Origin: Muribaculaceae bacterium
Lineage (GTDB): Bacteria > Bacteroidota > Bacteroidia > Bacteroidales > Muribaculaceae
NCBI GenBank assembly: GCA_017962285.1
Contig: JAGCVR010000120.1
Span: 1-18,445, forward strand
Direction: 5' to 3'
Length of the DNA stretch: 18,445 bases
Shown: one piece after another, positions 8,297-15,333 of the stretch
Layout: each line of letters begins with the position of its first letter
Position numbering within the stretch: the stretch's first letter is position 1
Translations under genes and position numbers: made by a program
Notes under the pieces: generated by a model
What the model was told of the DNA's origin: nothing
Seen by the model: the letters and a program-made list of their open reading frames with translations, nothing else
Database searches by the model: none

Positions 8297-8912
8297 ATAG
8301 GAAACGGCGGGCGTTGGCAGAAGCCCACTGGAGCATTTCATCGGTGGCGACGCCGCGCGCGTCGGCCACTCTGGATGCGATGTCTTCTATTGGCATGGTG
8401 CTCTCGTCGGTCTCGAGCAGAAGCATGTCGATAGGTACCGATTTCACCGCTTCAGTATTGAATCGTTCTCCCACCGACAAGAGAATCCCCTCATTCACGA
8501 GCATCCATGCTACGTTGGCGTTTCCGCGGAAGCCATGCACCATCCATGCCATGTGTGGCGAAAGATGTCTGTGGGTGGCGATCACTTCCTGCGCTGTGCG
8601 CACCATGTGTATGACGAGGGGTTTGCACAGTTTTTCAGAGAGTTGGATATGACGGAGGAAAACCGCCTGCTGCAGCGTGAAGTCGCTTCCGCACACGCGG
8701 TCCAGCCCGGTTTCCCCTATCGCCACCACGCGCTGGTCGCGTGCCAGGCTTTCGAGTTGCGGCATCAGCGTCTCGCTCTCGTCGTTCACGTCCCACGGGT
8801 GGATTCCCACGGAGCAGAGGCCAATGCCCGGCAACGACATGCTGTCTGACGCGAATCTCACGTTACGCAGGGCATGATCTATATTATAATGTGTGTGGAT
8901 GTCGGTAATCAT
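8283..8912 (-). CDS. tatD: TatD-family metal-dependent hydrolase
   Basis: TatD proteins are cytoplasmic TIM-barrel hydrolases with DNase activity reported for several members. The 209 residues show the full metal set: H6 and H8 in DIHTH, E67 in GETGLD, H102 in VIHM, H126 in MVHGFRG, and D169 in LLETDES. The length is short compared with the usual 250-260 residues but typical of the compact Bacteroidetes variants. Its start codon overlaps the yidD stop (ATGA), so the two are coupled, and its 3' end overlaps convergent rnpA by 14 bp. The substrate is not predictable, and the symbol is a family label rather than a proven orthology. Confidence 0.92.
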   Translation of the reverse strand: MITDIHTHYNIDHALRNVRFASDSMSLPGIGLCSVGIHPWDVNDESETLMPQLESLARDQRVVAIGETGLDRVCGSDFTLQQAVFLRHIQLSEKLCKPLVIHMVRTAQEVIATHRHLSPHMAWMVHGFRGNANVAWMLVNEGILLSVGERFNTEAVKSVPIDMLLLETDESTMPIEDIASRVADARGVATDEMLQWASANARRFLSTDC

Positions 8913-9139
8913 GGAACCGGGTCATAGCCGCTGCCGCCCCACGGGTTGCAGCGAAGGATGCGTTTCACGGCGAACCACAGACCCTTGAACGGTCCATGCT
9001 TGCGGATGGCCTCCACGGCATACTGGCTGCAGGTGGGGGTGAACCGGCACACTCCGGGGAACAAGGGTGAGATAAACCTCTGGTAGCCACGGATGGGCAG
9101 GACCAGCAGCTCGCCTATGTAGTGGGTTAGTTTTCTCAT
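8909..9139 (-). CDS. yidD: membrane protein insertion efficiency factor YidD
   Basis: YidD is a small membrane-associated protein that assists YidC-dependent insertion of inner-membrane proteins. The 76 residues carry the family signature: a short amphipathic N-terminus, then [29 protein letters not shown], and the end [14 protein letters not shown]. The three cysteines and the [11 protein letters not shown] tail are all present. It overlaps tatD by 4 bp and is likely the first gene of the pair. A -7 box lies just 5-12 bp before the start codon, so the transcript may have almost no leader; there is no other in-frame Met near the N-terminus that would fit the family. Confidence 0.95.
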   Translation of the reverse strand: MRKLTHYIGELLVLPIRGYQRFISPLFPGVCRFTPTCSQYAVEAIRKHGPFKGLWFAVKRILRCNPWGGSGYDPVP

Positions 9140-9143
9140 GGCA

Positions 9144-9151
9144 CAAAGTTA
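9144..9151 (-). promoter_or_regulatory. yidD: -7 box abutting the yidD start codon
   Basis: The minus strand reads TAACTTTG followed by TGCCATG. A TTGTG element (9170-9174) lies 18-20 bp upstream as a plausible -33 box. Transcription would begin at, or within a few bases of, the start codon. Confidence 0.5.
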
Positions 9152-9280
9152 AGGATTATCTTTCTTTTTCACAATTCTCTCCATAAGTCATATAAGACCT
9201 ATAGGACTTAGGCCGCTGGTGCTCGCCCGTCGGTCGAGATGGAGGCTACTTACGCCATGATTGGTGGCAGGGTAAACAAT
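9152..9280. other. intergenic region with short inverted repeats
   Basis: Between yidD and the cohesin-like gene's terminator. It includes TAAGTC (9184-9189) pairing with GACTTA (9205-9210) and the inner palindrome CCTATAGG (9198-9205). I see no ORF or RNA gene here. Confidence 0.5.
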
Positions 9281-9308
9281 GAGGGCGAACCCACACGGGT
9301 TCGCCCTC
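9281..9308 (-). terminator. hairpin terminator after the cohesin-like gene
   Basis: A perfect 12-bp GC-rich stem (GAGGGCGAACCC with GGGTTCGCCCTC) with a 4-nt loop (ACAC), 28 bp past the stop. It is followed on the minus strand by ATTGTTTACC, so the T tract is poor. Confidence 0.75.
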
Positions 9309-9336
9309 TGGATTGTTATGATTGTAATCGGTTAGA

Positions 9337-10050
9337 TTATTTCACAACTTTTTGAGCAGCCTTTGTGCCATCAACGTAAGTAGTAACAACTACGTTTACG
9401 CCATCGAATGGCTCAGCGCTTTCAACACCGAGAAGGTTGAAGTACTTAACGCTCTGAACAGCCTTGTCGCCAGCGAGAGTTTCAACAACTTCAGTCTCTA
9501 CCTCGTGGTCTGCAATTGGGCAAGAAACTTTGTCAACTGAAAGAGATGTGTTGTAGCATTCAAGTTTATTGCTGTTGTCGTAAGAGTCGTCAGCAGCAAC
9601 TTTGATTGTTACAATAGGATATTCCTTTCCAGGCTGGAATTTGTCGCTATCACTATCACCAGCAGTCCAATAAGCCTGCATGAGAGAGAGAGCGCCAATG
9701 TCGTTCTTTGTGGTCGCATCATCGTCTTCGGTAAGAACCTTACTTTCGTTAATCATCCAGCTTTGATAAATACCTCCAGCTACGGGGAAAGGACCATAAG
9801 CTGCTTCATCTTCGATGTCATTTGTTACATGATATTTACCTTTGGTCTTTGCAAACGTAAGTCCTGTAGGAGGAAGAATACGCATCTGCCAGCCACCCAG
9901 TTCGGTTCCGTCGAATTGAACCATGATGTTCAAAGACTGTGTCTCACCCGGCTCAATTTTGAAATCGGCGATGTAGCACTTGTTCTCAGCGAAAGCATTT
10001 ACTGAAAGTGCTACCAGAGCCATTACCAATAAACTCTTAATTGTTTTCAT
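9337..10050 (-). CDS. secreted protein with cohesin-like domain and T9SS-like C-terminus
   Basis: The 237-residue protein (from MKTIKSLLVMALVALSVNAFA) has a clear signal peptide cut near residue 21. The mature part resembles the cohesin/cellulosome-anchoring beta-sandwich: ADFKIEPGETQSLNIMVQFDG, then GGWQMRILPPTGLTFAKTKG, later IVTIKVAADDSYDNSNKLEC. The C-terminus (AVQSVKYFNLLGVES...GVNVVVTTYVDGTKAAQKVVK) matches the short C-terminal motif common in exported Bacteroidales proteins and often linked to T9SS. I chose the ATG at 10050 because it begins the signal peptide; six extra in-frame codons precede it. The gene lies downstream of a dockerin protein on the same strand. The cohesin assignment rests on pattern, not on a search, so it is tentative. 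A structured leader and its own promoter precede it. Confidence 0.55.
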   Translation of the reverse strand: MKTIKSLLVMALVALSVNAFAENKCYIADFKIEPGETQSLNIMVQFDGTELGGWQMRILPPTGLTFAKTKGKYHVTNDIEDEAAYGPFPVAGGIYQSWMINESKVLTEDDDATTKNDIGALSLMQAYWTAGDSDSDKFQPGKEYPIVTIKVAADDSYDNSNKLECYNTSLSVDKVSCPIADHEVETEVVETLAGDKAVQSVKYFNLLGVESAEPFDGVNVVVTTYVDGTKAAQKVVK

Positions 10051-10158
10051 AATGTAAAAATGTTTCAAATTGTTATTTTTTTAGTTAATAATTAAATCTC
10101 TCTTCAGGTCCGAAAACCCATTGTTTTTTTGTTTTTGTTTTTGTTCTGTATGCTCTGT

Positions 10159-10250
10159 GGCAGTAATCCCTACGCGTTTCGCTAAACGCAACCCACAATC
10201 AGTCAGCCCATTGGGCCTCATGCGTCATGGTTTTTCAGGGGATTCCTACC
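10159..10250 (-). ncRNA. candidate structured leader RNA (four-way junction)
   Basis: Transcribed from the minus strand, this 92-nt stretch can form a 12-position outer stem (10250-10239 with 10170-10159; GGTAGGAATCCC with GGGATTACTGCC, one mismatch and one G-U). It encloses three hairpins: CATG-ACG-CATG (10229-10219), GCCC-AAT-GGGC (10216-10206) and GCGTTT-AGCG-AAACGC (10189-10174). It begins about 7 nt after the predicted transcription start and is followed by an A-rich, C-interrupted linker to the gene. I do not recognise a named RNA family. Confidence 0.45.
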
Positions 10251-10263
10251 CAATTACACACTG

Positions 10264-10293
10264 CAAATATACAAGTTTTTTATTAAATCCAAA
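10264..10293 (-). promoter_or_regulatory. promoter of the cohesin-like gene
   Basis: The minus strand has -33 TTTG (10290-10293) and -7 TATATTTG (10264-10271) separated by 18 bp. The start would fall near 10257, giving a leader of about 205 nt that carries the four-way-junction candidate. Confidence 0.6.
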
Positions 10294-10354
10294 AAAAAAT
10301 CTACTTTTTTTTAACTTTTTTCTAAAAAATTTTTTTCACCGTGTTTTTTCAGTA

Positions 10355-10438
10355 AAACACCAGATTACTCCCTAAATCGATTCGATTTATAAATTACTCC
10401 TCAAAATTTTGCCATTAGGAAGAAGTAATCTGGTGTTT
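10355..10438 (-). repeat. 84-bp inverted-repeat element after the dockerin gene
   Basis: Perfect 15-bp inverted arms AAACACCAGATTACT (10355-10369) and AGTAATCTGGTGTTT (10424-10438) surround 54 bp. The interior has a 15-bp palindrome AAATCGA-T-TCGATTT (10374-10388), a 10-bp palindrome CAAAATTTTG (10402-10411), and two ATTACTCC copies. It starts 18 bp past the dockerin gene stop, so it may act as that gene's terminator, or be a small non-autonomous element. Confidence 0.65.
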
Positions 10439-10456
10439 CTGTATCATCGGTGTGAG

Positions 10457-12412
10457 TTACGAACCCATTACAAGTCCGGCGAGGATCACCACGTCGTTAA
10501 CTTCAAGAAGTCCGTTGCCGTCCATGTCGCCTATCGCAACAGCTGCTGCGCTGGCGCCACCTTCCATAGCGAGTCCAGCGAGGATTACCACGTCGTTAAC
10601 CTCAAGAACTCCGTTGCCGTCAAGGTCGCCAAGGAGCTCGTCGGTCCATTCAGAAGTCTTGTCGTGGATGGTGAAGAGCAGCCCGCGGAAACCGTTGTTC
10701 TGGCGGCAGAGCTTGTTCACGCGGATAACGTGAGTACCTTCTTTGAGGTGCACGTTCTGGTATTGGTCGCCGATTGATGCGTCAACGCTGTATTTGGGGA
10801 TACCGGGAGTGTACTGGTTACCCAGGTTCTGGTACGACCAGGTGAACAGGGTGTCGTTCTTCTCGCCGTTGGGGAGCAGTGTGCTTGTCCAGCGGTTCTT
10901 GTTGGGAACGATGTCGTTGAAGAACTCATCGTAGGTGGCGCACTGTGCCAGGAACTCGTCCTGTGTGGCATGAGTGCCGTGAAGCATCTCTTCCGAGAGG
11001 ATATATTCGGGATAAGCCGTCTGGTTGGTCTTGATGGCTTTGCCGTCGAGCTCGAGCACATAAGCCTGAGCATAGCGCACGGGCCACACCACTCTCGACA
11101 GACCTTGTATGAGCTTGCCGACGGCAGCATTGACTCCCCATGCGGGCTGAATGATGCGTGAGTCGTTGAAGTTGGCTGAGGTTGCGATGTTGATGTCGGC
11201 TTCACAGTCTTCCGGAACCTGGATGGTATATTCATACCATGTGCCGAAGAAGTCCTGTGCCTCTTTCACGGTGAGGTATTCCTTCTGTGGCCATCCCAGG
11301 TCTTCGGTCTTGGCCCATGCTGCCATAATCTGCGAAGTGTAGCACATTGAGCCAGGGAATGAATAACCTCCGATTTGTGCACCTCCGTCGATTCCCACGG
11401 CGTTCACGCTGTCCTGGTCGAGGCGGTGAGGACGGTTGAAGTTGTTTGCCCAGTTGGAGGCGGAAAGGAACTCGTCGCTGTGTACGGTGAGGTCGCGTCC
11501 GCCGAGGTCATAGTCGTACCAGGGGAGCACATAGGTGCTGCCGATGCGGTATTCACGATACACGGGGCGGTGCTCCGAGTCATTGTCTTGGTGATAGAAC
11601 GCGTAGAGACCCATACCGAAGATTTCGATGAAGGTGTTGAACGGTTCCGACACTTCAAATTCTATTGCCATGCGTGCGCATGGATGGTCGCGTCCCAAAC
11701 TGTCGGCAGTTGCCCATAGCATGTGCACGTTGCCGTCGGCATGAATTGTCTCGAAGGTGTAGAGAGCCTGCTCATCGTTGTAGGTCATGTTACTGTAGCT
11801 TTCCACGCACAGGAGCCGGATGCGCGGGGTGATGGTGACATCTTCGCCTGCGCTGTTGTATGCGCGGATCTTGAGGCCTGCCCATCCGAAGAAGCGGCTG
11901 CTCCATGCTTTCTGGTTGGGGTGCCAGCCGTCGCGGTTCGTGAGCAGCGTGGTTACGTTGCCCTCAAGGTCGTCGCACTCAACGAGGAATCCCACTGCAT
12001 GAGAAAGACCGTCGCCTGCCTCATAGCCTTGATTGTCTCTTGGTGTGGGAGAACTTCCATAAGGATAGCTCTTGAGGCTCATACAGCCGTCGCCCAGGAA
12101 ATTGGAGCGCTCGTAGGCAAAACCGTTCTGTACTTCGAATTTCTCGGCGCTGACGCGGCCCTGAATTTCCGGGTTTGTCGTGTTCAGATAAGGCTGCCAC
12201 GGGTCGGCGCGCAACTCGCCCTTAGCGTTCACATACCATACCCAGTTGGAATTTTGCCGCAGACCGTCTTCATTCGGGGCTTCTTCGCGCTCAATGAAGA
12301 TGGATCTCTGGGGAACGCCGTACCTGTCGAGGGCATGAATGCCGGGGATGGCATCCATATTCAGTGCCCACAGTGTGCAAACCGCAAATAAAAGAGTAAA
12401 TCTTAATCTCAT
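10457..12412 (-). CDS. secreted protein with C-terminal dockerin
   Basis: This 651-residue exported protein begins with a signal peptide (MRLRFTLLFAVCTLWALNMDA). The middle, about 25-590, is rich in Trp, Tyr and Asn and is not one I recognise; it has no obvious glycosidase or protease signature. The last ~57 residues (595-651) form a dockerin: two EF-hand-like calcium loops, DLDGNGVLEVND and DMDGNGLLEVND, each followed by VVILAGL(A/V)M, with Asp at positions 1, 3 and 12 and Asn at 5. A Gly/Ala-rich spacer separates the two repeats, whose DNA is also nearly duplicated. Dockerins bind cohesins; the cohesin-like gene lies immediately downstream on the same strand. The start is set by the signal peptide, with a promoter about 124 bp upstream. 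Confidence 0.8.
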   Translation of the reverse strand: MRLRFTLLFAVCTLWALNMDAIPGIHALDRYGVPQRSIFIEREEAPNEDGLRQNSNWVWYVNAKGELRADPWQPYLNTTNPEIQGRVSAEKFEVQNGFAYERSNFLGDGCMSLKSYPYGSSPTPRDNQGYEAGDGLSHAVGFLVECDDLEGNVTTLLTNRDGWHPNQKAWSSRFFGWAGLKIRAYNSAGEDVTITPRIRLLCVESYSNMTYNDEQALYTFETIHADGNVHMLWATADSLGRDHPCARMAIEFEVSEPFNTFIEIFGMGLYAFYHQDNDSEHRPVYREYRIGSTYVLPWYDYDLGGRDLTVHSDEFLSASNWANNFNRPHRLDQDSVNAVGIDGGAQIGGYSFPGSMCYTSQIMAAWAKTEDLGWPQKEYLTVKEAQDFFGTWYEYTIQVPEDCEADINIATSANFNDSRIIQPAWGVNAAVGKLIQGLSRVVWPVRYAQAYVLELDGKAIKTNQTAYPEYILSEEMLHGTHATQDEFLAQCATYDEFFNDIVPNKNRWTSTLLPNGEKNDTLFTWSYQNLGNQYTPGIPKYSVDASIGDQYQNVHLKEGTHVIRVNKLCRQNNGFRGLLFTIHDKTSEWTDELLGDLDGNGVLEVNDVVILAGLAMEGGASAAAVAIGDMDGNGLLEVNDVVILAGLVMGS

Positions 12413-12535
12413 AAAGTCTAAAATTTATAGGTTAATAATAATGTAATAATTTCCCTTTGCAATAGCGGGTTTTTCGCCCGGTGATTTCCCTGAAAAATGG
12501 GTTGAAACACTTACAATGTTTCTAATGTAACACCA

Positions 12536-12566
12536 CAAAAATACCTTTTTTTTTCAAAAAAACAAA
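12536..12566 (-). promoter_or_regulatory. promoter of the dockerin gene
   Basis: Minus-strand -33 TTTG (12563-12566) and -7 TATTTTTG (12536-12543) with a 19-bp spacer. It gives a leader of roughly 115-120 nt. Confidence 0.6.
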
Positions 12567-12593
12567 AAAAACAGGGGAAAAATGAAGAAAAAG

Positions 12594-12640
12594 GGAAGAG
12601 ATGCGCCTTTGGCGCAGGAAGTAATCGGGCTGCGCCCGAG
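12594..12640 (+). repeat. interspersed GC-hairpin repeat unit
   Basis: TGCGCC-TTT-GGCGCA (12602-12616) and TCGGGC-TGC-GCCCGA (12625-12639) joined by GGAAGTAA. These are the modules seen at 6544-6590 in reversed order, with different loops and an added C-G pair in the first stem. Confidence 0.7.
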
Positions 12641-12752
12641 GTGCTTTTTGGGCTTACGAATACTCGAAAACTCGAATGTTCGAAAACTTAGAAAACTCGA
12701 GGACTCCGAAACTTCGGTGAGGGGGGGATGGCGCTTCTCCGCCCGGCTGGTG

Positions 12753-13787
12753 CTATTGGATCACTTTTTTAATATGTGCTGCCACAAATTCGGCGGTTTG
12801 GCAGCTCCAGTGTGTGTCGTCGGCGATAAAGACATCCTTTTCGCCCCGCTGGAGCAGGGGAAGGAGCAGTTCTTTCGCCACGATGAAGCACGAATCCTCG
12901 CCCACCAATGCGCGGAAATCCTCACAGACGGTTTTTCGCGGATACGGATTGCTTACGATAAAGTCCTGATAGAGGTCGTATTTGTCGGGGGCAAGCAGGA
13001 AAATGAGTTTCACGCCGCGTTCACGGGCAAGCGTTCGTAGCAGGTGGATTTTCCCTTTCAGCTGTTCCGATGGCGGCAGACTCATGTCCATGTCCACGTC
13101 TTCATGGAAGAAGAAAAGCGTGGTGCTGAGGTCGGACGTAAACAACGGCTTTTTCAGTTCTGCCCTAAGAACAGGCTTGGTAATGCCCAGCCTGCAAAAC
13201 AGCATGTCGCGGGTGCTGATAAGAGGGTTCAGCAGCATGGGCGACGATGTGGCTGCCTGTGTTGCCGGGGCTGGTTTCTTCCTGATTTTTGCTGTCGGTG
13301 CCGTCACGTCGGGGTTGAACGATTGCAGGCGCAAAGGCAGATACCGCTCGCCGGTTTCCACAATCATCACGCGACAGCACGTGGAGTCAATGCCGTGGAA
13401 TGCCAGCAGTTCTGCGGCGCATTGCAGCGGATTGAAGTAGTTGAGGTTTTGCGGCACCACATTAGCCACATTGAAGCCGTCGCGAGCCAGATAGTTCTGG
13501 AAAGAGTTCTGTTTCCGCTGGCTGAACGAGTCGCCCACCACCAGCACCAGAGTGCTGTCCTGGAGTCGTAGCGAGTCGGGGTCGTAGATTTCGCGGTAAT
13601 ATGTGGGGATGTGGTTGGAATTGTCGGGGTAGAAGCTGTTGCTGCGGTCCAGCGGGAGATGCCCCACCACGGCGAGGTCGCCGGTGGCGTTGGGGTTGAT
13701 GTAGAAGACGAAGTAGGCGCATGCCAGCACCCACACCAGCCACACAGGCAACACCCAGACCGCTATTTTTGTCAGAAACCGCTTCAT
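12753..13787 (-). CDS. SGNH acyltransferase-like protein (AlgJ/AlgX type)
   Basis: The 344 residues start with a basic patch and a signal anchor (about 8-30: AVWVLPVWLVWVLACAYFVF), leaving the rest in the periplasm. The SGNH-hydrolase pattern is visible: GDSF at 85-88 with the nucleophile Ser87, and DDTHWS at 323-328 giving the Asp-x-His pair, as in the AlgJ/AlgX/DHHW group. A low-complexity Lys/Pro/Ala stretch lies near 165-180. Its start overlaps the stop of the MBOAT gene by ATGA, so it is the second gene of an MBOAT-SGNH pair, which in known systems moves acetyl groups across the membrane onto a polysaccharide. Here the MBOAT partner is broken. The substrate polymer is unknown. Confidence 0.8.
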   Translation of the reverse strand: MKRFLTKIAVWVLPVWLVWVLACAYFVFYINPNATGDLAVVGHLPLDRSNSFYPDNSNHIPTYYREIYDPDSLRLQDSTLVLVVGDSFSQRKQNSFQNYLARDGFNVANVVPQNLNYFNPLQCAAELLAFHGIDSTCCRVMIVETGERYLPLRLQSFNPDVTAPTAKIRKKPAPATQAATSSPMLLNPLISTRDMLFCRLGITKPVLRAELKKPLFTSDLSTTLFFFHEDVDMDMSLPPSEQLKGKIHLLRTLARERGVKLIFLLAPDKYDLYQDFIVSNPYPRKTVCEDFRALVGEDSCFIVAKELLLPLLQRGEKDVFIADDTHWSCQTAEFVAAHIKKVIQ

Positions 13788-15232
13788 CAGAACTGGAAAT
13801 AGATAAATGTTTTAACCGAACTTGAGAACCACACAATGCCGGCAAGCAGGATGGCATAGACGCCATAGCGCAGCACGGCGTTTCGCGCCGCAAGGCTTCC
13901 GGCACCGAACTGCAGGGCATGTTGCTTGTCGCGCTGTGTCCATTCCACCAGAATCAGCAGCACCGCCAGCACAATGGCGATTCCGTTCCGTGGGTGCTGG
14001 AACTGGAAGAAAGGTGTGGAGAACAAATGGCCGCAGAACGACCACGCCTCGGTGAGCGACGGTGCGCGGAAAGGAATACGCCCTATGCACACCAATGCGA
14101 AAGTGAGCAGCATCATTCCCGTTTCTTTCAGCGATGGCAGCAACCGTCCCTGTGCCACATCGGTGGGGAACTTGGTCTTTATGCCGAAAACGATGAACAC
14201 GGTTATTATCAGTCCGTGATAGAGACCGAAAGTGAGGAATTTCCAGTCGGCACCGTGCCACAGACCGTTGATGAGAAACACCACGATGGTGTTGAACACG
14301 ATGCGGTATTTGGGGCATCGGCTTCCGCCCAGCGGGAAATAGATGTAGTCGCGTAGCCAGGTAGTGAGCGAGATGTGCCAGCGGCGCCAGAATTCGGGAA
14401 TATTGCGTGCGAAATAAGGATTGTTGAAGTTTCGCATCAGGTTGATGCCGAACAGGCGTGCCGTACCGATGGCGATGTCGCTGTAGGCAGAGAAATCGCA
14501 GTAAATCTGTATGGAATAGAGAATGAGTCCTTCCACCACGAGATTCACACCCGAGTAGGACGCATATCCGCGCCACACCATATCCACCGCCACGGCGCAA
14601 TTATCGGCTATGACAATTTTCTTGAAGAAACCCCAAAGCATCTGTCGGCATCCGTCCACCGCCATGGCGTAATCGAACCTGCGCTGCGCTCCAAACTGTG
14701 GCAGGAGGTTTCCGGCGCGTTCAATGGGACCAGCCACCAGTTGCGGGAAGAAGGCGATGTAGGTGGCTTAGGTAATGAGGTTGTGGCTGGCACGGATTTT
14801 TTCCTTATAGACGTCGATTGTGTAGCTGAGCGCCTGGAAGGTGTAGAAACTTATTCCTACCGTCAGCACTATGTTGAGAGTGGGCCAGTCGAGTGTGATG
14901 CCGAAAACGGCGAACAGGTCCTGCAGACTCTCGGCAAAGAAATTGTAGTACTTGAATGTTCCCAGAATGGCGAGGTTTACCACTATGTTGACAACGTTGG
15001 CGATCTTTTTCTGCCTTACCGTAGGCGAGCGTTCAATTATGAGTCCGCAAACGTAGCTTACCACAGTTGTGGTGCAGATAAGAATCAGGAAGCGCCAGTT
15101 CCAGTAGCCATAGAAGAAATAACTTGCAGCGAGCAGAAGCACGTTTTGCCATTTGTTCCTGCGGAACACAAACCAATAGAGCAGGAACACTATCGGCAGG
15201 AACAAAACGTATTCAAGGGAATTGAACTGCAT
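13787..15232 (-). pseudogene. MBOAT O-acyltransferase with an in-frame stop
   Basis: MBOAT proteins (AlgI/DltB type) are multi-pass membrane enzymes that pass acyl groups to a periplasmic partner. The N-terminal part (154 codons, MQFNSLEYVLFLPIVFLLYW...ASHNLIT) is followed by TAA at 14768-14770, then in the same frame AxYIAFFPQLVAGPIERAGNLLPQFG and about 310 more residues. These include WRRWHISLTTWLRDYIYFPLGG and the catalytic-His motif LINGLWHGADW. Without the stop the protein would be about 481 residues, a normal length. The TAA sits where homologs usually carry an aromatic residue (NLxDYAxYVAFFPQ in my recollection), so one base change from TAC or TAT explains it. The downstream piece could be restarted at GTG 14737, but two separate membrane pieces are unlikely to be made efficiently. 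Confidence 0.8.
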
Positions 15233-15264
15233 CGCTGTTGATTAGATTAAAGGCCTTTCACTCC

Positions 15265-15330
15265 CATTTTTACTTCCTGCGCGAAGCGCATTACTTCATC
15301 TTTAACTTCATTTTTCACTTCCACTTCCCA
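15265..15330 (-). repeat. interspersed GC-hairpin repeat with 12-bp tandem units
   Basis: TGCGC-GAA-GCGCA (15278-15290) is the reverse complement of the 6575-6587 hairpin, with 24 bp of identical sequence around it (GAAGTAATGCGC plus TTCGCGCAGGAA on the minus strand). Three 12-bp units follow (15291-15302, 15303-15314, 15315-15326: TTACTTCATCTT, TAACTTCATTTT, TCACTTCCACTT). It fills the gap between the PorZ-like gene and the MBOAT gene. Confidence 0.7.
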
Positions 15331-15333
15331 GAA

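Larger units (their letters stand above)
12413..12752. other. intergenic region upstream of the dockerin gene
   Basis: It holds the dockerin-gene leader (to about 12529), with hairpins GAAACA/TGTTTC (12504-12509 with 12517-12522) and CGGG/CCCG (12466-12469 with 12477-12480), then the promoter, then a GC-hairpin repeat unit. From 12662 to 12700 comes a series of CGAAAACT-like direct repeats, then a CCGAA/TTCGG hairpin (12706-12717). No ORF is convincing. Confidence 0.6.

Noticed and set aside
10159..10250. tRNA or tmRNA gene
   Set aside because: The cloverleaf-like fold lacks a 7-bp acceptor stem with CCA, a T-loop GTTCGA-type motif and an anticodon arm of normal size.
10457..12412. Glycoside hydrolase call for the dockerin protein
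   Set aside because: Dockerin proteins are often enzymes, but I see no recognisable catalytic motif in the central region.
12455..12465. CTTTGCAATAG shared between the gap leader (2259-2269) and the dockerin leader
   Set aside because: An 11-bp match in promoter-proximal AT-rich DNA with different flanks; TTTGCA is common in this genome type, so it may be chance.
13787..14737. The C-terminal MBOAT piece as an independent gene starting at GTG
   Set aside because: It lacks the first membrane segments of the family, and the same frame continues directly upstream of the stop with matching family residues.
14768..14770. TAA as a reassigned sense codon
   Set aside because: gap, the DUF4143 ATPase gene and the dockerin gene all end with TAA at the expected protein length, so it is a normal stop here.
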